Shown in pieces: positions 29,348-34,612 of a DNA stretch of 34,612 nt. How positions within the stretch are numbered: the stretch's first letter is position 1; each line of letters starts with the position of its first letter. The position numbers and the translations under genes are program-made. The notes under the pieces are model-generated. The model was not told where the DNA came from. It saw only the letters and a list, made by a program, of their open reading frames with translations, and made no database searches. Source of the stretch: a virus; IMG/VR virus record IMGVR_UViG_3300046665_000412, positions 1-34,612 of that record; one strand, given 5' to 3'.

Positions 29348-30520
29348 TCAATAGGTCAAGATGGCGTGGCCATCCGATCCACGGCCGCCATAAGTGCCAC
29401 GCGTCCCGTTGGCGCCGCCGCTACCAGCAGAGCCGAAGCCGAAGCCATCGACAGACGTGCCGTCGAGAAATGGCATAATCAGAGACTGGCCAAAGGACGG
29501 CGCACCCCACCCGCCATAACAATAGGCCGACCCCGGATAGAAGTTGCCCACGCCGCCGTTACCGCCACTCGCCTCAAACGTTGCGGCCGTACCACCACCG
29601 TTACCGCCGTTGCCTTGCGCGCCGTTGTTGGTGCCGCCCGGATTGCCGCCCGTGGCGACCAACAACGTGCCTCCGATCGTGCTATTGGCGCCGGCCGTGG
29701 CGCCGGTTGAGGTGGCGCCGATTCCGGGTGCCCCGCCGACACCGACGATGATCGACAGCACCTGCCCCGGAACGACATCGAGCCAGCCCTCGGCATAACC
29801 GCCAGCACCAGCACCGCCGCCCGCAAGACCATTATTCGCGCCGCCCCCCCCGCCGCCGCCGCCCCAAGTCTGGCCGAAAACGCGATAGATGCCGGCCGGT
29901 ACCGTGAACGCATGCGTTCCAGCGCCATAATCAACGCGATTGCGCGCGGGCAGCGCCGATGAAAAGTAATTCGAGATCAGCCATGCCGCGCCGTTATAGG
30001 AAAATTCAACGATCGCGCCAGCCGGAAGATCACCCTTCTTCGTCGGCGTGCCATCACCGCGCAGCACGGACTTGTTACCGAGGCCGTTCACATTCATGAC
30101 CGCAGCATCAGTATTGTCCGCCGCGATTTTCACGCGGATCGACATTCCCTCGATATATTCGGGCGGCGTCGGCGCCAGCGTCACAACCAGTGCATTCGCC
30201 GTCCCGGCCGCAGCCGCATAAGTCGGCCGGCCGCGCTGCACGAGGTGCTGAATGGCCTTAATCAACAACCCATCGTCGAGGCCGTTTTCTGGCACGATCT
30301 TGATCGTCGGATCAGCAATCGTTCCGCCATTGACTCGCGCAACACCTCGCAATTTGGCAACAACATCATTCAGCCACGCCGCTTGAATGTCGGTGCCGTC
30401 GTCGGCCAAGTCCGACGAACAGTCGCGGAACCAACTATCAATTGCGGTAAAGGTACGGGTTTCCGCCGGGCGAATGACAACAGCGTTCGGCGCATTTGCC
30501 GGGCCAAGAAAATCGGTCAT
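29348..30520 (-). CDS. Tail fibre with glycine-rich tip
   Basis: The 390-residue product begins with a virion-binding region (about 1-190; IDSWFRDC, WLNDVVAKLRG). A collagen-like, glycine-rich domain follows (about 205-390) with runs such as WGGGGGGGGANNG, NPGGTNNGAQGNGGNGGG and GSAGSGGANGTRGTYGGRGS. This resembles the polyglycine tips of T-even gp38-type adhesins that bind outer-membrane proteins. An eight-C run at 29844-29851 encodes part of the first glycine block; slippage there would shift the frame of the tip. Fibre function is well supported by context. Confidence 0.8.
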   Translation of the reverse strand: MTDFLGPANAPNAVVIRPAETRTFTAIDSWFRDCSSDLADDGTDIQAAWLNDVVAKLRGVARVNGGTIADPTIKIVPENGLDDGLLIKAIQHLVQRGRPTYAAAAGTANALVVTLAPTPPEYIEGMSIRVKIAADNTDAAVMNVNGLGNKSVLRGDGTPTKKGDLPAGAIVEFSYNGAAWLISNYFSSALPARNRVDYGAGTHAFTVPAGIYRVFGQTWGGGGGGGGANNGLAGGGAGAGGYAEGWLDVVPGQVLSIIVGVGGAPGIGATSTGATAGANSTIGGTLLVATGGNPGGTNNGAQGNGGNGGGTAATFEASGGNGGVGNFYPGSAYCYGGWGAPSFGQSLIMPFLDGTSVDGFGFGSAGSGGANGTRGTYGGRGSDGHAILTY

Positions 30521-30522
30521 GA

Positions 30523-31245
30523 TCAGTGAGCCTCATACTGAATTTGAATTTCCGCGTGAACGACGCGGGCGAGTAGACATTCGAGAGCGCGCAGATCAGG
30601 GCCGCACGAAAGCCGCCGGCCCGCTTTGAGGCGACCGGACATCGGCAGAGCGCGAGAGGTGCCAGACCAAGCCGGACTGGCGCCGAGATCGACGATTATG
30701 CGAAGGATTGCAGACGATCGCCGGCCCGGCGCTGCACGTCCGGCCATCGACTTCTTTGATCCAACCTGAGTGCCGCATACGCCGAAACCATCGACACAAG
30801 TGATTGACCAACCTGCCCGCTCCGCGATAGCGGAATAATACTCGCACCGAGTGCCGCCGACCGCCGCTACCTTTGTGCACAGATCCGGAAAGGGATCACA
30901 CAAATCGGGCAACCCGTATTCCGCCATCCATAAATCATGCGTCTCTGAATGGGTCGCGCACCAGAACTCTAGTCGCAACGCGCAAAGGCGAACGTTGACG
31001 AACGAAAAGACATCAGCAACGGCCTTGAAAAACCGCCGCATAATCGATGGCCTACGATAGATCGTCGCAAACCCGTCGCCATCATAACCGGCGGGATCGA
31101 AACCAATCTCGGCGCCAGCGTCAGGACCGCCCTCGTTGGATTGCCAGGCTCGGCCTCGTGGCAATAATTGCAAGGCGGACGATAAAACCTCATCCACAGT
31201 CGGACAGCGCAGCGGCGCGGGACGCGACGCTAAACATTCAGACAT
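30523..31245 (-). CDS. Baseplate protein, Mu gp48-like (YmfQ/DUF2313)
   Basis: The 240-residue product matches the Mu gp48 family that completes the baseplate between gp47 and the fibre. Family traits are LQLLPRGRAW near the start, then RRFFKAVADVFSFVNVRLCAL, and the TLDLWMAEYGLPD-like region (ETHDLWMAEYGLPDLCDP). A cysteine-rich middle is typical of alphaproteobacterial versions. GAGGTG lies before ATG 31245. Gene order after gp47 supports the call. Confidence 0.85.
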   Translation of the reverse strand: MSECLASRPAPLRCPTVDEVLSSALQLLPRGRAWQSNEGGPDAGAEIGFDPAGYDGDGFATIYRRPSIMRRFFKAVADVFSFVNVRLCALRLEFWCATHSETHDLWMAEYGLPDLCDPFPDLCTKVAAVGGTRCEYYSAIAERAGWSITCVDGFGVCGTQVGSKKSMAGRAAPGRRSSAILRIIVDLGASPAWSGTSRALPMSGRLKAGRRLSCGPDLRALECLLARVVHAEIQIQYEAH

Positions 31246-31254
31246 CGCAACACC

Positions 31255-32379
31255 TCACACAAAACTGACATTACCGAGCGTCGCCATCTCAGCCGGCGAC
31301 AATGCGATATCGGCGGATGGCGCGGTGATGGCGTGACGGACCTCGCCAGTCGCGTTGGAAACGGCCTGCCAAATCCACGACCGGGAGAACGATGTCGGCG
31401 AGGCGAGATATGGCATGCCGCCGATCTCGCTATCGCTTCCAGCAACGCGCGCAAGCCTTCGAAACGCGTCACGCAATTCAGCGATTACAATCTGTTGCTG
31501 CGCAGCCGTGTTCGGCAACAATCCGCTGATCGTTATATCGATCGGCCGCGCGATCGGCGCGGCGACGGATACGAGAGCGCCGGCAGGCCGCAAGGCCTCG
31601 ATGTGATCTCGCACGCGCTCGATATCAGCCCCAAGCGGAATCCCATCTGCGTATAGGTCGAACATAAGCGGAAATATCCGCACAGTTCCCGGCCCCGCCC
31701 ACAGCCGCTCAACAAACACCGATGGCCGATCCTGATAAAACGAAACGCCCGGCACCTCAGATGCCCACAACAGATAATCGGCCGCCGATCCACCGTGCGG
31801 CGGATTGCGTTTCCGGAACAGAATGCGCGCGCGGAAAGTGTCATCATCCTCGACATCGAGACCCGGCGAAATAGCGCCATCGGCGACAACTGCGAGCGCG
31901 CCGACATCGTCAGGCACACCATCAATGATTTCCAGCGAGGTCCCAGCGATAGGCGTCACGTTTGCGCCTTCGGTCGCGGAGATGACTTCGACAGATGCCG
32001 TGCCCGCGCCCGTCGTCGATCCACCGGCGCTCGCGAGATACTCAACACCATCGCCACGGCGAAAACGAGCGCCGACCAAGATTGTGGCAGCCGCCGTAAC
32101 TGTCACATCGACAAAGAAGCGCGCCGGCGATGTCGGGCGACGGCTTAGGCCCAACTCCTCGCCGTGAAGGTCAAGGTTTTCTGAATCGGCTGTCAGCGCG
32201 AATTTCTGTCGCTGGATGTAGTCCGCGAACCCGAACACCTCGTGCGTCAGACCGCCGAGCACCTTGGCCGTCGGATTGATATTATTCGGCCAGATCCAAG
32301 CGTCCGATCCTGGCATATTGGTACGGAACGATTGCCGCGCACGCTCAACAAGCTCTTTGAGACTTTCAATCTTGAACAT
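31255..32379 (-). CDS. Baseplate protein J / Mu gp47-like
   Basis: The 374-residue product is the baseplate wedge protein of contractile tails. It starts with IESLKELVERARQSFRTNMPGSDAWIWPNN, a hallmark of the J/gp47 family. A beta-domain core follows (VTVTAAATILVGARFRRGDGVEYLAS), then GLDVEDDDTFRARILFRKRNPPHGGSAADYLLWASEVPGV as the conserved central motif (quoted in parts: DTFRARIL, GGSAADYL). Start and stop overlap the neighbours. Together with gp46 and gp48 this shows a contractile tail. Confidence 0.93.
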   Translation of the reverse strand: MFKIESLKELVERARQSFRTNMPGSDAWIWPNNINPTAKVLGGLTHEVFGFADYIQRQKFALTADSENLDLHGEELGLSRRPTSPARFFVDVTVTAAATILVGARFRRGDGVEYLASAGGSTTGAGTASVEVISATEGANVTPIAGTSLEIIDGVPDDVGALAVVADGAISPGLDVEDDDTFRARILFRKRNPPHGGSAADYLLWASEVPGVSFYQDRPSVFVERLWAGPGTVRIFPLMFDLYADGIPLGADIERVRDHIEALRPAGALVSVAAPIARPIDITISGLLPNTAAQQQIVIAELRDAFRRLARVAGSDSEIGGMPYLASPTSFSRSWIWQAVSNATGEVRHAITAPSADIALSPAEMATLGNVSFV

Positions 32380-32930
32380 TAGCGAACCTGATTCCAGAGG
32401 ACATTAAACCGCTGATCGAACACGCTCGATCCGGTGCGCCCATACAAACGAACGACTAGTTCAAGGCGCTCACGAAGCTCGTTGGCAGTCGCCTCGACTT
32501 CAATCCGCGCGACGACGCCCTGCGATTGCAACGGCGCCAAAGCCTCCAACGCAAACAACCGCGCCCAATAGGCTGCAGACAATCCCGCGATCGTGAGCGG
32601 CGACCGCTCCAGCAACCAGAGATACGAGCCGAGATCGCCCTCATGCAGATCGGCCCGCACATCAACCGCGTCACCCCACCAGCCGCGCGGATCACCATCG
32701 GCCAGAAAATAAAGCGGGTGATCCGGCGTGATGCGCTTGTCGGTAAACAACGCAAGAATCACGGCCGTTGAAATGCCGCCGCTCGACTGCAACCCGCCGT
32801 GATTGTAAGGCTCGGAGCCATTCGAGAGTTGCCAATCGGCGAACCCGTCGGCCGGCGACCACACCGAATCCCAAAGCGTGTAGCTATCGGGCGCGCACTC
32901 CTCGGCCTTGCGAATGACAATATCCACCAC
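32379..32930 (-). CDS. Baseplate protein, Mu gp46-like
   Basis: The 183-residue product corresponds to Mu gp46 (GPW/gp25-type role in baseplate wedges). The family traits are the LQSSGGISTAVILALFTDKRI segment, PLYFLADGDPRGWWGD and the helix around GLSAAYWARLFALEAL (quoted in parts). The start is GTG 32930 with AGGAG eight bases upstream. It lies between gp45-like and gp47-like genes as in Mu. Confidence 0.85.
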   Translation of the reverse strand: MVDIVIRKAEECAPDSYTLWDSVWSPADGFADWQLSNGSEPYNHGGLQSSGGISTAVILALFTDKRITPDHPLYFLADGDPRGWWGDAVDVRADLHEGDLGSYLWLLERSPLTIAGLSAAYWARLFALEALAPLQSQGVVARIEVEATANELRERLELVVRLYGRTGSSVFDQRFNVLWNQVR

Positions 32931-32941
32931 GAGGCACGCTC

Positions 32942-33496
32942 CTAAACGACAGCAAAGACGACAGAGGAAGGCCCGGCATCCGTCATGACCGCGTTGGATG
33001 CCTCGGCGGTTGCCGATGTCACGCCGAGATCGACGCGCCCCGGACGAATGCGGACATAGCGCCCATCCTTGACGCCGACAGCGACATCGCTCGCGCCCTC
33101 GATCAACACGGTGGATGCATTAGTGATCTTGATCGGCTTGCCGCCGGCGTCGAGCGTCGTCTCATCCTTGATGAATTTCAGCACCTTGCCGTCGGCGTCA
33201 TAGAGAGCCGTCCCGCCTTCCGGCAAATCCTTCGGACGCTTGTCCTTATGCTCAAAGCCAAGACCAACAAGTCGATCAGAGCGACCGCCGAGCGCAAGAA
33301 ACAGCCCCTCGGAACCCGCCGGCGGATGCGACGTGAAGCCATGCGATTGTGCGCGATACACATCCTCGGGTTCATCACTGCTCATGCCGAGCAGACGCTT
33401 CATGATCTGTTGCGCGCCGCTATCATCGATCTTCTCAACGCGCGCGCGCCGCAGCGTGCCAACCGTGCTATCGCGGTTTTCGGGAAATCCGTACAT
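32942..33496 (-). CDS. Baseplate spike/assembly protein, Mu gp45-like
   Basis: The 184-residue product matches the Mu gp45 / gpV spike family that pierces the outer membrane at tail contraction. It has an N-terminal RRARVEKIDDSGAQQIMKRLL segment, an OB-like middle (GSEGLFLALGGRSDRLVGLG, KDLPEGGTALYDADGKVLKF) and a beta-helical C-terminus (TLDAGGKPIKITNASTVLIE; quoted in parts). ATG 33496 overlaps the gpP-like stop (TAATG). Family assignment is good. Confidence 0.85.
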   Translation of the reverse strand: MYGFPENRDSTVGTLRRARVEKIDDSGAQQIMKRLLGMSSDEPEDVYRAQSHGFTSHPPAGSEGLFLALGGRSDRLVGLGFEHKDKRPKDLPEGGTALYDADGKVLKFIKDETTLDAGGKPIKITNASTVLIEGASDVAVGVKDGRYVRIRPGRVDLGVTSATAEASNAVMTDAGPSSVVFAVV

Positions 33497-34554
33497 TAGT
33501 CGTCATCCCCGGCATCACTGCCCCAGGCGTCATTAGCCTCACCGCCCTTGTTGCCCTTGCCGCCAAGGGCACGCGGATCGACAAGGGATAGCTCACTGAT
33601 CGAACCTTGATCGCGAACCTGCGTGAACGTCACGCCTTCAACGGCCATGTCCCGATGCACCGCGAGAAAATCGCTTTCGACGAAAATGAGATTGCCCGGC
33701 TCCCAAACCTTGCCGCCATCACAGCGAAACCCCTGCATGGTGACATTGGCCTTGAGACTGTTTCCGGCCTCGCGATCACGGTGCGACGCCGCGCGTTTTT
33801 TCGCGCGCTTCTTGTCGGTGTCTCCGTCGAGCGCGATCACGAGCGGCCGAAACCTGACCTTGCCATCCCGCGCAACAGCCTCGATCCGCAGATTTTCGTC
33901 ACCGCTACCGAAGGGCCGTTGGCCACGAACCGTGATCTCGCTATGCCGCCCCGCATAGTTATGATCGGCCGATCCGGCGAGCATGTTCCCGCCTTCCCTG
34001 ATCGAGCCGCCATGACGCTGTTGACCGCCCTTGGTGATCTTGATCGAGCCATCGGCCTGACCGACAGGGAACACGCCCTGATCGCGACACAGCCGCTCAA
34101 CGACAAGATAAGCCTTCTCGCCCGGCGTGATGCGACACACCGGGACCTTCTCTAGCTGCACATCAGACGTGATGCCGACGCCAAAGAGATCGAGCGCCTG
34201 CCCGATCTCGGCCGGCGTCTTGTCCTTGAAATGGCCTGACGCGTGCTTAGCACTGGAATCGATCATGTCTTGCGACTTGGATCGTCCCGAAATCGAAACA
34301 TCCGCCTTGTCGTGGCCGGAAATGCTCGGCTGATAGCGATCGACATAGCCGCGACAGACGAGATCGCCATTAAAGAAAATCTCGACCTCGGTGCCGGCCT
34401 TGAACGTCCAAGACAGCGCCGTGCCGCCGAGCGGCGCGGCCGCGTCGATCGTGAAGCTTCGCGCACCATCCTGAAACGACGCCTGCACCTCGACCCGCTT
34501 CCAAGCCGTGAAAAGCCCCCCGCCGGCGGAAATCGTGACGACTTCCGGCCCCAT
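33496..34554 (-). CDS. Baseplate hub protein, Mu gpP-like (gp44)
   Basis: The 352-residue product resembles the Mu gpP baseplate hub. It starts MGPEVVTISAGGGLFTAWKR, then has a beta-domain with FKAGTEVEIFFNGDLVCRGYV, followed by DVSISGRSKSQDMIDSSAKH and the VVERLCRDQGVFPVG segment; all fit the family. A C-terminal tail is rich in glycine and aspartate. ATG 34554 is chosen for its AGGGGG ribosome binding site; the frame is open to the window edge, with a GTG at 34575. The parS palindrome at 34568-34583 lies just upstream. Confidence 0.85.
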   Translation of the reverse strand: MGPEVVTISAGGGLFTAWKRVEVQASFQDGARSFTIDAAAPLGGTALSWTFKAGTEVEIFFNGDLVCRGYVDRYQPSISGHDKADVSISGRSKSQDMIDSSAKHASGHFKDKTPAEIGQALDLFGVGITSDVQLEKVPVCRITPGEKAYLVVERLCRDQGVFPVGQADGSIKITKGGQQRHGGSIREGGNMLAGSADHNYAGRHSEITVRGQRPFGSGDENLRIEAVARDGKVRFRPLVIALDGDTDKKRAKKRAASHRDREAGNSLKANVTMQGFRCDGGKVWEPGNLIFVESDFLAVHRDMAVEGVTFTQVRDQGSISELSLVDPRALGGKGNKGGEANDAWGSDAGDDD

Positions 34555-34567
34555 GCTAACCCCCTGA

Positions 34568-34583
34568 TGTTTCACGTGAAACA
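34568..34583. other. parS: Perfect parS-like palindrome TGTTTCACGTGAAACA
   Basis: The 16-bp palindrome equals the canonical bacterial chromosomal parS sequence bound by ParB. It lies at the junction before the gpP-like gene, probably within the end of the upstream tail gene. No parA or parB gene is in the window. An 8-bp inverted repeat (ACAGCGCG 34581-34588 with CGCGCTGT 34602-34609) overlaps its right edge. ParB binding is inferred from sequence identity. Confidence 0.75.
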
Positions 34584-34612
34584 GCGCGTTCTGATATGTG
34601 TCGCGCTGTATG

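Noticed and set aside
1-34612. CRISPR arrays, insertion sequences and rRNA genes
   Set aside because: No regularly spaced identical repeats, transposase-like genes with inverted ends, or rRNA-like sequence were seen.

Overview
The window is part of a temperate tailed bacteriophage genome with a GC-rich alphaproteobacterial character. The tyrosine integrase, CI-like repressor, terminase/primase set and many small proteins are typical of phages of Hyphomicrobiales (Bradyrhizobium/Rhodopseudomonas-like hosts). This host assignment is inferred from protein style and base composition; no search was run. Baseplate genes in the order of phage Mu gpP-gp45-gp46-gp47-gp48 imply a contractile tail.

Layout. 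Positions 1-5930 (minus strand) hold the start of a gene cut by the window edge, the GpA-type large terminase, the small terminase subunit, small membrane or secreted proteins, a minor-tail-Z-like protein and conserved unknowns. Two intrinsic terminators lie among them. Positions 5931-6315 are a non-coding block with nine exact and two degenerate copies of TGTCGGGT in iteron-like pairs. Positions 6316-13065 (minus) are the replication/early operon: SF3 helicase, CHC2/Toprim primase, several small genes, an HD phosphohydrolase, a winged-helix regulator, SSB and an HTH protein. Positions 13066-14177 are the lysogeny switch: a repressor gene on the plus strand with a pair of matching operators on each side. 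Positions 14178-19988 (plus) are a tightly overlapping early operon with the xis-like HTH gene, the integrase and an ASCH-domain protein. Positions 19989-20452 hold the attachment region: the 3' part of a tRNA-Val(CAC)-like gene, a terminator and direct repeats that look like integrase arm sites. Positions 20453-22859 hold two small plus-strand operons driven by near-identical promoters, each with a 17-bp palindrome between -35 and -10. Positions 22871-34612 (minus) carry a dATP/dGTP diphosphohydrolase-like protein, a metallophosphoesterase, a lysis cassette (holin-like protein, SAR lysozyme, overlapping spanins, CHAP-like protein), tail fibres and the baseplate.

The attachment region lies inside the phage gene set. 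Terminase genes exit on the left and tail genes enter on the right, while portal, capsid and tail-tube genes are absent. The window therefore looks like a linear cut of a circular (excised or virion) phage map rather than one integrated prophage.

The most striking signals are: a perfect parS palindrome (TGTTTCACGTGAAACA) at 34568-34583 with no parAB in the window; the TGTCGGGT iteron field; the duplicated palindrome promoter; a four-operator switch; and a repressor whose predicted self-cleavage serine is alanine.
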